Shown here in pieces: positions 36,201 through 50,110 of a DNA stretch of 64,000 nt (position 1 is the stretch's first letter; every line of letters starts with the position of its first letter). The DNA is taken from positions 10,344,213 through 10,408,212 of the forward strand of contig OZ234493.1 of NCBI GenBank assembly GCA_965153455.1, given 5' to 3'. The notes under the pieces are model-generated. The model had not been told where the DNA came from. It worked only from the letters and a program-made list of their open reading frames with translations, and ran no database searches. A program made the translations under genes and the position numbers. The stretch comes from Sphagnum compactum. Its lineage: Eukaryota; Bryophyta; Sphagnopsida; Sphagnales.

Positions 36201-38465
36201 TACTATCACCCACCTTTCAATGGGAGTACTGCTCTTACTGCGCAGGGTTCCAGGGGCCTTCGCTTTGCCTGAACCTTGAGCACTCACAGGCTTACCCCCT
36301 TCATCCAGGATTTCAAATGCATGGCGTGCAATCTCATTATACCTGGGAAGAAGACACAAGAACCACCCCAATGACTAGCCAAGTCAACCAGTGACATCTT
36401 TCTGCTTTCTCTGATTTCATTGAATTGGTGGCTCCACACTAGTGCTAAGAGAAAGAGTTTTGCGTTGGTGCCCAACCAGTGAGAGATCAATATGCACTAA
36501 TAATCCACATCATGCTAACAATAGAAGTACCCAGAAAGGAAATGCAGTTTAGAATAGCCCCATACCATATGCAGTTGATGATGGCACTTATGATGTAAAG
36601 AGGGTATAGCCAGAACACCTGCCCTCATCCAAATAGAATCTATCAGAAAGAAAGAACCTAAAGACCCAGCATTGGGAATCTTGAAAGCCAATGCTTGAAC
36701 AGCTGCCAAGTATGCACAAGTGGAACTAGTGATCCCTTGCAATCACAATTTGATGTGAAGAAAATCCAGATTCACCGGTGGGGATTTGCTTGGTCCTCAT
36801 GACTGTTACCATACCGTACTTGTATTGGCTTTAGTCCTAGATCTGAAGGTTGCTTTCAAGACTAAGAGTCTCGGTATACATATCAAGGGTTCCAAATGTC
36901 TCCAAGCCCATGACCTCACTTCCAAATTTTAGAACATACTGCAAACTGACTAGGAAAACACTTGCAGAATCTCTGGAGCTACTGAAGAAAACGTTAAAGA
37001 ATTGCCAGAAAAAGACTTGGATGAGATGAGTGCTCTTACATAGCACAAACCCACAAGGAGGGTCTGAAGCATACTGGAAACAGGTTCCCCACTTCCCTTT
37101 GCATCTACCCCATCACTTCCTGAGGGAGCTTGAGACTGAGCATTAAGGAGCCACCTCAGTGTTGGCACCACCAACTGCTGTAACACCAGTATACTGTCAC
37201 CCCCATAAACAAATCAACTTTTCACTATCTTAATCCAGCTAAAGACCCTGCATTCAACAACCCTCCAAGAGGGCTTCATAGAACAATCCTCTCACTCCTA
37301 CTAGGACTGACAAGCACAAGTAGCCCATTGGGACCAACCTACCACCTTTTTACAGCAAAGTTCAACAAACTAATGTGGGAGCAAAGCAACTTCAGGACTC
37401 CTCACAAAATTATTTTCTGAACTTGATAGTATAAAACCTTGTAGAACTATCAGAACAGCCTTACTTTGATTACTCCTAAGGCAGTGCAACTTATTGCTTG
37501 ACAAATTATGTACCAGAACATCTGAGACACTCAGACTAAAGTTACAAGGTGTATAAATCCTTTCATTGAACAAGCACAATCTTGAATAGTATAAAAGCAA
37601 AGACAATGACTGGAAACCTGGAGAGTAATGTTTTTGCACCTGCCAAGGAAAATGCATCCATTGAGAAGAAAACACTGCCCTGTTTTCACATAAACCCTGC
37701 GTGATCTGTTCCCTCCACACAGGAAAATAGATGTCTATGATCTCTATTTTTGTCTGCAAAAGAAGGCAGACTGACATATTGACCATTCAGACATGTATCT
37801 CACAATGTGGAGATGAGAGTGGTTGTTCTGCTGACTACTTTATACACAGTTTTTCACAAAAGAAGATGTTGTCCATAATGCATAATCAAGACATATGCCT
37901 TCTGTTGAAGGGCTTGTGTCCTCCTAGCACAATTTGCAACAAGATCATGATAAAAGCTTGCTGTTACTCAGAAACCTTCACAGCTGTCAGCACCCCAGTC
38001 AACCTTCAACAGAATCCAAGAAACACACTGGATTCACGCTGACACATTTCCATATTCTATGTCACCAATTCAATGATAAAAGTCAATCCAAAAATTTGGT
38101 ATAGGAAATTGGATTGACCAAGCTGACTGTAAGCACATGCCAAAGGTCATACTTCACATTTCTCATCTGAATGTCCATTGGAACATCATGTCTTCAGTGT
38201 TACATGAGGAGAAAGATATACCAATCAGATGAGGATGAAATGTTGTTTGCACAACAACAGAGAAAAAGGGAACAGGCAGGACTGACCGCTTACAGGAAGC
38301 CAGGGCTCTATGCAGGCAACAGGCGTCCCTGAACCCTGCCCACCATAGCTTCCCTGCCACTGCCACTTGTTGCTTCCAATCTGCCTCAACTTCAGAAATC
38401 CATGGTGATGATGATGATGATGCCTGCAATCCTTCTGCCATCTCCTCACCTCGTGATGGTGCCAT
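33295..38465 (-). CDS. EI24-like (etoposide-induced 2.4 homologue) multi-pass membrane protein
   Basis: EI24 proteins sit in the endoplasmic reticulum membrane; the animal protein is linked to autophagy and p53 response, and the plant role is little known. I rebuilt 11 exons, in transcript order: 38465-38287, 37696-37640, 37193-37040, 36618-36566, 36342-36214, 35885-35822, 35304-35219, 34546-34464, 34311-34235, 33866-33748, 33454-33295. They sum to 1,161 nt, or 386 residues plus stop, and every intron is GT-AG with matching phase. Diagnostic segments are FRDACCLHRAL (about residue 46), KTGQCFLLNG, FWLYPLYIIS, WYNEIARHAFE, GIGEQIYSIL, IPYVGPLLNF followed by LLSWLYAYYCF, EKRLNFFETNWAFFAGFGSP, VSAGVMAILFPL and RLPIFYFANKV. 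The hydrophobic blocks fit a multi-spanning protein. The start is the first Met after an upstream stop; a spliced 5' extension is possible. The last exon's tail of about 53 residues is the least certain part. Confidence 0.92.
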
Positions 38466-38639
38466 GTACTCTTCCCTCACTTCTGGATCCACTTCACCAT
38501 AACACAGTCAAAATGAAGAGTCATTGCAAATGAAGAGCCTTATCTCACAAATCCCAAACTGTTTGAATAAAACAGTGCCCAAATAATGCTTATGGGAACC
38601 AACCTTCTAGCCTTATAAGCAGTATCAAACCTTACAGTT

Positions 38640-39670
38640 TCTTCACACATTCAGAGCTCCAATTTACTTAAATCACACATCATGTTCTTTCTCAAGTCCC
38701 AGGATATTCTGAAAACCTCCTAGTTACTATGCAGACTGCAAACCCTATAATATATTTAGGGCTACAGAACTCAAACACACACTTAAACCACACTGTAAAT
38801 TCCATGGAGGATTTGAGAAAGAGAAATACTGACCAGGATGATGGTCATATCAAGAAAACTTCTTGGTGTCCCTGCAACTGCAATTCTGAGGTTTTCTTCA
38901 GACCTTCAAAGCTCCAGTTCACACTTGAATCGCTCAAATTTCAATTGCTTTCATGGGTTTACAGAGATAGACTAGGAAGATGGCATCAAGAAGAATCACC
39001 GGTTTATCTGCAGGTGCAAAAACTAGGTTGGATTTAACTTCAAACCTTCCAATTTAGAACCAAGTCACAGGAATTGCATTGGAGAAAATCGAACAAGAAA
39101 AGAGATATATCAAAATACTGACGAGCTGGTCTTTATAACATTCCCAACTGCAAAACCTCGGAAACCCATCCTTGGAAGCTCTGATTGCATTCAAAACACG
39201 AAATTCTTTTAATCAACATGGAATCTGCAAACCCTAGCTTTTTCACGTACCTTCAGAGCTCCGATATTCCGTGAATTCACACGCTGAAACGTTGGAAAAA
39301 AGAAAAGAAGTTCCTCTTCGTCGTATGAACAAGACTCGCTGCTTTCTTTTGCTAATACAAAGCCCCAAGATCAAACGTTTGGTCTGCAGCTGCAGACCCT
39401 AAAATAATTTCCGACGAGACGAAAAAAAAAAGGGATTCAATTTGGTATCATGTCACTGAAACATGGGAAATAGAAAAAACGAAACACAAAACATGACAAC
39501 TCAATCTCATGAATTTCACTACAACTGCAAAACCTGGAATTTTGCAAAACGTTCAGAGTTGCAATTTACGATCAAAATACAGAAATCGGATTTGCAAAAA
39601 AAAATCAAGAAGAGAAGAGGCATAAGCAAGGGGTAATATACCGGTACAAGCAGTAGCAGCAAACTCTCTC
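38640..39670. repeat. Degenerate tandem array, unit about 137 bp, upstream of EI24
   Basis: A block beginning CTGCAA(A)CC and followed about 20-40 bases later by a TTCAGAGCTCC-like motif recurs at about 38737, 38878, 39012, 39148, 39225, 39390 and 39525. Spacings are near 135-141, with one short (77) and one long (165) interval. An eighth weak copy may sit near 39655. The array begins within 200 bases of the EI24 start codon, so it probably spans its leader or promoter. Copies are diverged, so this is an old array. Read on the minus strand, several copies pair a GGAGCTCTGAAG/GTACGT-like donor with a TTTTGCAG acceptor-like end. Confidence 0.6.
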
Positions 39671-39760
39671 TGGCTTCGGTTGCGTATGGTGAAGCTTTGC
39701 TTGCGCGACCTGCTGCACCCTCTTGTAATCTTGCGTTTCTTGAAGCAGCGGCAGAAGCAG

Positions 39761-40085
39761 CAGCAACAGCAAGAAACACTATTTGCATTACTAACTTCTA
39801 ATGTAGGCCTTCATGGATGAGGATTCCTTTTGGATGAGGAAACCCAAGAAATTTCAGCAACAGCAAGCAACGCTGTCGACATTACAGACTTCCTATAAAG
39901 GCCCTGATGGATGAGGAATCGTTTTGGATGAGGACACCCATGGCTCATTCTCTTCGTGTAAACTACCAGCAAACAGCACGAAACATTTGTGGACATTACA
40001 AACTTCTTATAGATGCCTGGATGGATGAGGAATCCTTTTGGATTTTTGGATAAGGACACCCACATCTCATTCTCATTGTATAATT
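39761..40085. repeat. Three-unit tandem repeat, about 94-118 bp
   Basis: Units start at about 39761, 39855 and 39967. Each begins CAGCAA(A)CAGCA, runs through an ATTACA-ACTTCTTAT block and ends with GGATGAGGAATCCTTTTGGAT and a GGACACCCA block. The part 40021-40185 recurs, diverged, at about 41097-41255, sharing GATGAGGAATCCTTTT and ATCATCAAACCCAAGGTGT. Confidence 0.7.
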
Positions 40086-40242
40086 CCATTAGTCTAAATG
40101 ATTTAACAAAACGACCTTGGGGAAAAAAAAAGACCTCCTGATTCGTCATGATTGTAATCATCATCAAACCCAAGGTGTTCGTAAGATGACCTAATTTTAA
40201 AACCCTAAAAATTTAAAAAGTATAGGAGAAAGGCCTATACGT

Positions 40243-40850
40243 AAAACGCCCTGTGATAGTGACATTGCAAAGAGATAACGATGTAATAATAGGGGCAATG
40301 AGGAGAGACAAGTTAGTCGATAACTTTCACTCGATGAAAATTATTCTAACAATTTGGACAGTATATTTTGGATTGTGTAAGGTACCGATATTTCGACATC
40401 ATGCTATATCAATGAACAGGACTTTTTCAACCCCATGAGAGACCAAAATATACAAAGGAAAAAATGTAGTGATATTTTATGTATAGAAGAAAGGTCTATC
40501 AATAGAAACCTTCTACATTTGAAATCACCTTGAGACTAATAGGTCAAACGGGGGTCAAAAATCTGAAAGGCTCGGTTGATAGACCCTTCTCCTACATAAA
40601 ACATTGTTGTAACAATGACACTACAAGGGGACAACGTTGCAATGATAGGGACAAAGAAGAAGGACAAACTAATGGTTAATTTCCACCTAATAAAAATTAC
40701 TTTGACAAGTTAGACAAGCTCGAAAATACCTTCTAGATTGTGTAAGTTATTGTTCATGTGACATCATTACGACATCAACGAACATGATTTTTGTAACCTA
40801 ATGAAGGACTAAAATATATAAAAGAAAGAATGCGACGATATTTTATGTCT
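40243..40850. repeat. Tandem duplication, two copies of about 250 bp
   Basis: 40243-40490 and 40598-40850 align along their length. Both contain a GTGACATT/ATGACACT start, AATGATAGGG-like, AAAATTA, TTGTGTAAG, GACATCAT and GATATTTTATGT blocks in the same order. Neither copy carries a credible ORF. Confidence 0.65.
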
Positions 40851-40860
40851 CCCTAAGGAA

Positions 40861-41535
40861 ACCCATTAGCTTCATAAAAATATTTACAACTTGAAGCTCA
40901 CCTACTACTATCAAGGAATGAGTTTGAAAATTATAAATAGTAAAAGTTTGAAAGTTTAAGGTTACAATATCAAGGAATATGAAGAACAACATCTCATTCC
41001 AACTAAAAGCTCATGTGAAATAATGAAAATAAAGATGGATTGACCTTAAAGTGTTCTTTTTTTTCACCCTCATGATCTACCCAACAAAGTTAAATAAAGA
41101 TGAGGAATCCTTTTAAATGGAGACACTTACAATTCATTTTCATGGTATAATTTCATTAACAAAATGGTTTAACAAAAAGACTTCAACAAAAAAACTATCA
41201 TGATTCATTGTCATTATAACTATCATCAAACCCAAGGTGTTTGTAAGAAGACCAAAATTGAACATCTTAAAAAACTTGAAAAAGTTTTCCCCCAAAAAAT
41301 CATTGGCTTCATCAAAGTAGTTGTAACTTAAAGCAAGTAGTGTCAAGAAACAAACTCAAGAAATTTCAAAAAATGAAGGCTTGAAAGTTTGAAACTACAA
41401 TATCAAGGAATGTGAAAAACACCACCTCGCTCTAATCAAAAGCCCATGTGAAATAATGAAAACTAAGATTGGTTAACCCAAAGGCACTCCTTTAATTCAC
41501 CCTAATGATCTACCCAACAAAGCCAAGCATGCATT
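40861..41535. repeat. Tandem duplication, two copies of about 240 bp
   Basis: 40861-41115 and about 41300-41535 share GTTTGAAAGTTT, ACAATATCAAGGAAT, CATGTGAAATAATGAAAA and ATGATCTACCCAACAAAG in the same order. The copy of the GATGAGGAATCC block from 40.02 kb lies between them, so the duplications are interleaved. Confidence 0.65.
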
Positions 41536-43907
41536 TTTGTAAACTTATGAATGTGGTTGGACAACCACACAAGATAAAGTTGCAGTTGAATGAAGCACAA
41601 CAAGCACCATGTTCATGCTTGTAAAATTCAATTCTTTCACAATTTGAACATGAAAACAACAAGAAATTATGAGGTGTTCAGTGATGTAAGTTGAAACTAA
41701 TGTTAAGCAAATAACCGAAAAATTCAAATATCAAACTTGGATATCACAATAGATATCATTTTTAATATATGCCAATATCACAAATTATGACATCCAAAAT
41801 GATATTTTGATTGTCAAATTTCATAACTTTGAGATTCAATTTTGTAATATCAAAATTCAATCTGGATATCACATAAATGACATTTGGGCAGATATGAACT
41901 CCTTACACAAATCCAGATATCAAATCAGTGAGTAATTTTTTTTAAATAATTAAAAATTAGGTTTTTTACCGAGGTTTAAAGGTTTAAGGTAAGTGCCATT
42001 CAAACATGGATGCCTCAAACCTTATGAACAATGTTGTTCTATAAAAAAGGAGGTGCTCACATTTGGGCCCCATTTATCTTTTGTATTCTTTGTTGTCATT
42101 TTGTTTTGTCTTCTTTTCATGTTGCTTCATGCCTTTGTGCTAATATTGTTTGCCTTCATGTTATTGCTTATTTCCTTTGTGTTATTCTTTCTTGTTTATA
42201 TACTATTGTTTCTTTCTTTCACATCATTTTTGTTATGTTTTCATGCACATTTCTACTTGCTTTCATGTTGTTTTTCTTGATTAAGATATTGACAAATTTG
42301 AAAGGATGTAAGTTGTAGAGAGATAATTTAAATAAGTTAATAAGTATTCATAAGCAATAACTAGCCAAATGATCATAGGGTGGGTTGTTTTTCACCTTTT
42401 AACTTGATTGAAGTTGATTTTCTTAGAAAAAAAAATTAGAATAGTATGGAGGTGAATTTGAGTGAAATGAACTTGTGAACATGTAATTGTAATTTATAAT
42501 TTTGAAATGAAATTTTTGAATGTTGTTATCTAAGTTATGAAAATTGCTTTGAATATCCAATTGATATTATTTTCTAGGATATCCTAAAGTGTGAGATCCA
42601 AATTTTGGTTTTTTTTTAATTGATATCTTTGACAAATATTATAATTGAAAAAAATCAAAAATTAATTTAAGATTCGACCCAATCTTTAAGAGCATTTAAG
42701 AAATTGAAATTGGTGGATATTAAAAAATTGATATCTACCCAACACTAATTGAAACCTCAATCTTCTTCATATTATGTGGTTTTTTCATGTGTGATTTTTC
42801 TTCTAAGGAAACTTTGTATGACCTTATTAGGAAAATTATTCCACTTTTGCATTTTGAATGGTACTTAAATATTTCCAAGGATAAGAATCAGTTATGTTTG
42901 TTAGCTTCAATTCACATTTTCTGAACGATAAATTAAAAGCACAATGACCCTACATGGACCATGTCAAAATGATGTGAATACATTATTTTTTGAATGCATT
43001 AGGAATGCACTACAATTAGTGGGTTATTTTGTTTCTTATTTTTTTTTGTTTTGAATAATTTGGTGTTAGAATCTTGGACTTTGTTTTGTAATTATTCAAT
43101 GGTTATTTGTGTTAAGTTAAAGTTTACAATGGATATAAAGGGGAGTTTGATGATTATACAGTACCTAAATAAAAAGGGGTTATGAAGGTGGTGGTCTAAA
43201 TGATGTGAAAAATCTCTCAAACACTAGTTTAAACGCCATTTGAAGGACTATTAATCCATTGTGAAAACAATATATGATTATTTACAAACAAAGGCAAGTT
43301 AATGCTCATGCAAGGAATCCTTATCAAAGGATTGAAAGGGATTTGGTTTTGTAAATGGGCTTATGTGGTAGTTTGATGCAAATTTTGATTTCCCATGATT
43401 CATGGCTTGACAAACTTTCAACTAAACACAAAATCAGTGAAGGACAAAAAATGAACCTTCAAGCAATTCAAGGAATTATATGACCACCTATCAAATATGA
43501 CTATGTTGAAGATTCAATTACCAATGATCAATTGAATTGAAGTTAAAAACATGAATGGAAAAGAACATGCTATTATAACATTTTGTATTAGAAGAACATG
43601 AAAAAAATCAAATAGGTTTTCACATTCCAAAACAAAAAATTCACATGTGTTGTGACCTATTATTTATGGGCATTCTTTTGCTACACATTTAGAGGTGGAT
43701 CTGTTTTGTGAATTTTCACACTAGATTAATGATAAATGTTAATGTTTTTTTTAAATAACACAATTTTTTTGAATTATGGACTTGCAAATTATGTTGAAAT
43801 GTGCACCATGTCAAAGTGCAAAATGTCACCTAATATATGGCCTTTTGCTAGGCTAACCATAGGTTTCCTTATTACATATAGTAAAGGACGTCGTGGTCGT
43901 GAAGCTT

Positions 43908-43936
43908 TTTCCATCCATCCATCCATCCCATCATCC
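43908..43936. repeat. (CCAT)n microsatellite
   Basis: TCCATCCATCCATCCATCCC in otherwise unremarkable DNA. Confidence 0.85.
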
Positions 43937-45879
43937 ATCTAGTCCAGCCGAAGGTATTCTATGATTCCCCATCCTGCTGCTGCTACAACAACAATCTCCT
44001 TCACAAATGCAATAGAACTCAATATGTACATTTCTATGGTCACATCTTGCATTTGGATTTTTCCACATCTACATGATTGCTGAGAGGCAAGTGTGTACAT
44101 GCATCAAATTTATGTTTGGCAACATGTCAGATTGGGCAAGGAAAAGCCTGAGTTATGGATGGAGAAGTTGTTCATATGGGAGAGGTGTAGAGGAAAGGGG
44201 AGAGAGGGGATTGATGATGTAGTTTTTTTGTGTAGTTTTAGTTTGCAGTATTGCATGTACTGTTGTCATCCAAGCGGCTACCAAAGATGGAGGCAAATGA
44301 GGTCACTATGAAGGAACAGATTTTGTCAGGCGTTTTCCAGACTTCCTGTTCAATTGCAGAATGAAAATATTCAAGTAAGGTGGAATTTGAGGGATTGATT
44401 TTTTTCAATTAATATTTTCATGGTTCTACTTACCAATCCTTTTCCATGGTATATAAGCAGATATGCCCTTTTCCAGGCATGTGTCAAATGGAGATTCTTC
44501 ATCATCTTTGTAGGCGTCATCAATTGTAATTTTGTAATATGTATCGTCAAATACACATACACCTGTGCATTAGGCACGGGGTTCAAACTAGTGTGTATAA
44601 ATTGGAATTGGTAATCATAAAGGAATTAACTTTATGGGAGTATTTCTATTTCCTCATTTTCAAATCTACATCTTTTGTTTGTGTTTGGTAGCAATGCTCT
44701 CACACAAACAAAGGTTTGAGTGCAAATTCAAACTAATTTAAACATGGATTCATTTTTTAAAAACTTTTCTATAGGTGTGGGCATGAAGTTTTTTTTCTTG
44801 TCAATGATGAGTTTAAATGGCAAGTCTTGCTCAAAAATGTCAATAACTTAAGTTTGAAAGAATATTAATCAACATTTTATGTATCAATGGTTAATAGTAG
44901 AAAATAAATATCAACATTTTTTTTGAGTGAATTTTTGCATTATGGCAATAGGAAAAAAATTGTATGTTTTGGAATTTTTTTTTAATTCAAAGAAATTGCT
45001 TTACAATGAAAATTTTGTTAAACTTTCAAAACCACAAAATTGAGAACAATAACCTAAATAAACACGAGTACAAACTCTAGTAAAATTTATATGAATGGTA
45101 ATGCAAAGCAACATGAAACCCTAATTTATTTTATTTTTTCAAGTAATTATAGGCAAATAAAATAACAAAGATGATGATAACCACCATGGTTCTACCTTAA
45201 AATGCCGAATTCAAACTTGAAACATTTAAACCAATGCAATCAAATAGGAAATGTTCAATGAAATTCCCAAATAATGAAACCATAGTTAAAACTTCTCTAC
45301 CCATACCTTATTTAAGCCCCTATCAATGTTTACCACATCTAATTTATTCTTTTGATATTTAGCCATTGTCACAAATGATATGCCCAACATCATCACCAAC
45401 ATCATGGATGAATTTTCATAATGGATGAAATTCATCCACCACTAACTTGTAATTAACTTGTAATTTACATATAGTTGATTGTACTTTTAATTGTAAGTTG
45501 TTTATAATTGACTTGTAATTCATTTACATTTTAAAAAGTTTTTCAAAAATGTTCTTTGGACAATGGACATAAGGAAATCTCCATGGAAGTTTTTTTAACT
45601 AGTTCCGCAAAGGGGTATGAATAAAGGTAAAACCTCATTATTTTTAATTTGTTGAACATTAATTTGTTGTGTAAATTTGCACCACAACCTTGTTTGCTTC
45701 ATGCCCATTCTTATAAGGAAGTCATGTTTTCATATGTTATTAAAATAAATTTTCATTTGAACTTTTGGCTTGCACATTTTGTCTTCTTATCTTTATTTTT
45801 TTTGTTTTATGTTTGGATTTAAAGTTGGGCTATAATTTATGTAATAGTTTTTCTTGGTTTTTACATACCTTGGAAATCC

Positions 45880-46030
45880 TATCGCTTTCAAAGTTTTCAT
45901 GCTTGTAATGCTCATAAACATGAAAAATTGGACAACATAAAATGAAAGGTTATTTAAATGTCCACCATGGCAAATCATTTTGACAATCCAATAAAAAAAA
46001 TCGTTGCCAATTATTGGTCTTCTTGGAGGT
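45880..46030. repeat. Dispersed repeat (partners at 49790-49930 and 50030-50110)
   Basis: Shares CTCATAAACATGAAAAATTGGA, TTATTTAAATG, ACCATG..GCAAATCATT and a CATTGT end with the copy at 49790-49930. Confidence 0.55.
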
Positions 46031-49000
46031 CATTGTATTTGGGCATATTTTACAAGCCAAACAAAAAGTATACATATTTTCAAAATAACAAAAAAAAAAA
46101 TTTATGGGTTTTTTAGCCACCAAATTTTTAATTAAAACATTATTTAAATTTTATATTAAGTTCCAATTAAGGAGGTAGTAAATAATAGATAAAGATGTTT
46201 AAATTTTTTACATTTTCATATTTTGTTTATAATGAGATCCATTTAAATTATTTTATGGATGAAATTTGTTGTAACCAATGTTTTTAAACAATTTTAAAAC
46301 AAAAAAAACCCAAACATAACTTATTGAAAAGATTTGAAAATGACATTTTTTGAAAAAAAAAAATGTAAACCATAACAATGTAATTTTTTTTTAATTTAAA
46401 TTTTTTTTAAATTCTTAATTTTTTTTTAAAAAATTCTAAAATTCTTTAAAAATTCTAAAATAAACATAATTTAAACTATCACCTAAGGGGGTGGGTGTGA
46501 CTAATTATAATGTGGTTAGACCTGCTCTTATTATTTTTGCACCCAAATAAGTATTATTGATGGGTTGATTAACACATAAAGGCATAAAACAAAATGCATT
46601 AATCGATTGAGACCATTCACATTTGAATTTGTTGGTGCAAAATTTATGTGAACTATAAGATTTTTAAGTAAATATAGTATTTTAAAAATAAATTTCATCT
46701 ATTTTCAAAGATATCCATATCTAATCACAATGAAATCCTTAAAATCCAACAAAAAAAATAATCCAATTTTTAATAAACTTTCAATTGAAATAACTATGTC
46801 AATTATAACCAAAATCATTAAACAAATTTTTTTCCCTTTCTTGGGTAGTTTAAGACTATTATCCCAAAAAGATTAATACACTCCTTTTTGCCTATTTTGG
46901 AAATTAACCATCCGCACCTTTTGTGTGATTTTTATTCCTCCCATTTGGTCCATACATTTGAAAATAAGGTCATTTCATTTAGGGTGTATAGTAATAGATG
47001 ACCACCATTTTTTTAGGACGCATTTAACAATTTTGTGAGAGATATGCCATCAACTCCGAATCACATTTGAAATTAAACATTTTTTCTACTTTTAATGTGA
47101 TATACATTAAATCCAACAAGGTCCCAACATTGCCAAATTCAAGTCATGGGTTGTGTCAAGTATATTCCAAGTTCAAACTTTAGTGAGTCATAAAAAACAT
47201 GTCAAGGTGTTGCATAAGATAAAATGTGAAGTCTTGTGAGTTGTCAAAATCAAATCATGGGGTTGCATTAGGTATAACATTAAGTTCAATGAGTTGTTCA
47301 AAATAGGCCAAAGGCATACATTAGGTATAACAATAATTCATGTTAATTTTTCAAACCAAATTAGAGGTCATATTATATATGATATTTGATTCAACATTGT
47401 TTGGGGGGGGGGGGGGAGGTGGTGAAGAGGTGGTGGGGGTCACAAAAAATTGGATTAAAAGTGGGCATGGCACTAATGTGAGGAAAAAAACCTACATGAA
47501 TATTCAAAACCTGCCCATTTTTCCTATTGCTTACAAGGACTTGATGAGGAATGAAAGCCAAACAAACATATATGGGAATGAAATTACTATGATGTATGCA
47601 TACATCCTTTGGGAACAAATGTTTGATTCATTGATTGTGAGCAAGGAGGGTGTGTGCAATGGAACATTTCAAATAACATAGTTCATGCAAATTATGAAAT
47701 CAAATAGTCACAAATTAACTTTTACATGACACACACATATCATGCATATGGACTAAAGGATTACATAAATCATTTTAAAAGCATGGACAATCAAAGAAGA
47801 AAAGTTACATAACAAGATTCTAAATGAAATGATTGTACTTACATGCTTACATTGTTGAAAATGGATGTTACCATGTTGATCACACAAGAGAGGTGGGTTT
47901 CACAACTCATGGACTAGCTAATTGAAAATCTATTTCCTAAATATCCTAATATATTCCATAGATAAATAAGGAATTGAAGACGTAGGGATGATTTATCATC
48001 TACAAATGGGGCACACATCTCAGCAAATTTCCAAATAACACAAGTGAATGTGGTAACTAGAACAATTATATCATGGGAATCCATAACAAAATAAGATTTC
48101 CTTTATTTATGCTCGATGTTTAATATTACAAACATAGGATAACCATGGGCATCAAAGGCATTGTGCAAAAAATGATGCATTTAATGTCAAAATGCTTGTC
48201 TTGAAAAATGACAAGTTCACATTTTTTTGGCAAGACAAAGATGAACCCTTTCACTTTGAGATTCAAATTCCATGGCAATTGTGATGCATGTTGAAATGGG
48301 GCCATAACAGTGCAATTTCTTTTTGAATTTTTTTATGATCAAGTTGAATGTGTAAATTAAGTTGCTCAGGTGATTATGAAACATTCCATGACAAATTTTT
48401 GAAAATGTTTTCTTTTTCAAATTTTAAGTACATGCCAAATCGAATTTTTAAAAAAAATGTCTTTTGCTTCACACCCCCTTTTACACACATGAATCATCAA
48501 TTAGAAATTATAATGATATGATTGCCAAAAAGAAAAGTTATTAATGTTTTGAAAGACATAAAAGATACTTGAAATTTTTTGGGGAACATTCAATAATAAA
48601 CAACTTAGTCACAATTCAAGTTTTGGATGCATTGTTTATTTGTGTCAAGGTCCCAACCACAATATTAGATATTCTTATGTATGTTATGAAATGATTATCC
48701 ATATAATTAAAACATTATTTCTCCATTAATTGAACACAATCAACATGTGGATAAATGGAATTTCATGACATTGGTGTCAAAAGTTATTTTCACATTTTGA
48801 AAGTTGAAAATTAATTTTAAAAATCGTTAAATTAACATTTGGAGCTTGGAGTTGAAACAAAGACTACCTTATAGGTGGGTTAGAACTAAAGGTTCCTTCT
48901 TGGAAGCAAATGAAGAGACATGATCATTTCATTAAAAATCCATGAGTTGTTCTAATTTATTTAAAGACTAAAAATTTTGAAAAGCAAAAACTTTAATTAA

Positions 49001-49789
49001 AACACACAAGTAAAAAATAAAATTCTTTGTCTTTCTTCCCATCATCAATGTAACTTAAGATATATAAAAAATGAAATCATAAATGAAATTTCATTTAAAA
49101 AGAAAAAAAGAAAAAATGGACAATAAAAGTAGTAAGATAGCACATACAATAAACTTGAACATGGTGATAATAACTTGTGCAAGTGATAGCAACTTGAAGT
49201 AGTGTTGGCAAATGATGGTGAATGTCAATAAACCATGGGGGTATCAACAAATGATGACATGCATTTATAGGTGAATCACGCATTTAAACAAAAATTCCAT
49301 AAATTTTTTTGGGTTTTCATTCAACATTTGAAAAGTAGGTTGTAGTGGCTTGAGTGTGTGGGCTTGAATGCCTTTAGCAAGCAAGTGAGAGCTTGAACAA
49401 TGGCAAGTGGGAAGCTTGCTTGAGCAATGGTGGTGTGAAAAATGGTTTGAGCAATGGTGAGTGGGAAGAATGGGGTAAGAAATTAGGAAGCTATGAACCT
49501 AGCTATTTCCTTAGGCTAGGATGGTCAGCCACCAAAAAATTGCTACCTACCTAATCTAGGCTAGCTACCCTACTTTACATATCATTTTTGCTCTATAGTT
49601 TCATCCAACAATGTTGTTCATCCAAGCATGGTTTGAGTGTGGGTGCTAGTTCACTCAAGGCGAGATTCAATAATCTAATGGACTAATCCATAAATGCAAA
49701 ATAATGTGATTGATGTGGAGAAGGTCCACCCACCCCCTATTTGGGCCTTTAATATAGCTTATCAAATCCAACATAAAATGTCAATTGTG

Positions 49790-50110
49790 TCCTAGCCTGA
49801 CTCATAAACATGCAAAACTTGGATAATAGGAGAGGAAAGATAATTTAAATGCTACCATGTGAGGCAATCATTATGGCCACCCAATTAGAAGCAATCATTT
49901 TGTTGTTTTACTAGGCATTGTGGAGAGATTAGGCCTTTTGGAGATTGATGTAAAGAGCACCTCCACCCTATCCCTTATCAAGGCTTCTAGAAGTAACATT
50001 TATCACATTTAAGATGTCTTATTAATTTTGTGCCTCAACCCTACTCATAAACATGAAATTTGGACCCCAAAAAAATGAGAAATTATTTATTTATTGTTTA
50101 GATAAAATTA
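49790..50110. repeat. Two adjacent copies of the CATAAACATG dispersed repeat
   Basis: ACTCATAAACATG followed by a TTGGA block occurs at about 49799 and again at about 50044, each after a CC(T/C)A-C(C)T(G/A)ACTC lead. Only the first copy continues into the ATTTAAATG and CAATCATT segments seen at 45.9 kb. Confidence 0.5.

Noticed and set aside
37370-37786. A 138-codon minus-strand ORF.
   Set aside because: It spans EI24 exon 37696-37640 in a different frame from the conserved one; most of it is intron.
41993-42318. Two overlapping 95-codon ORFs that look like very hydrophobic membrane proteins.
   Set aside because: The DNA is a T-rich low-complexity run. The F/L/V composition follows from that, and two frames look equally membrane-like.
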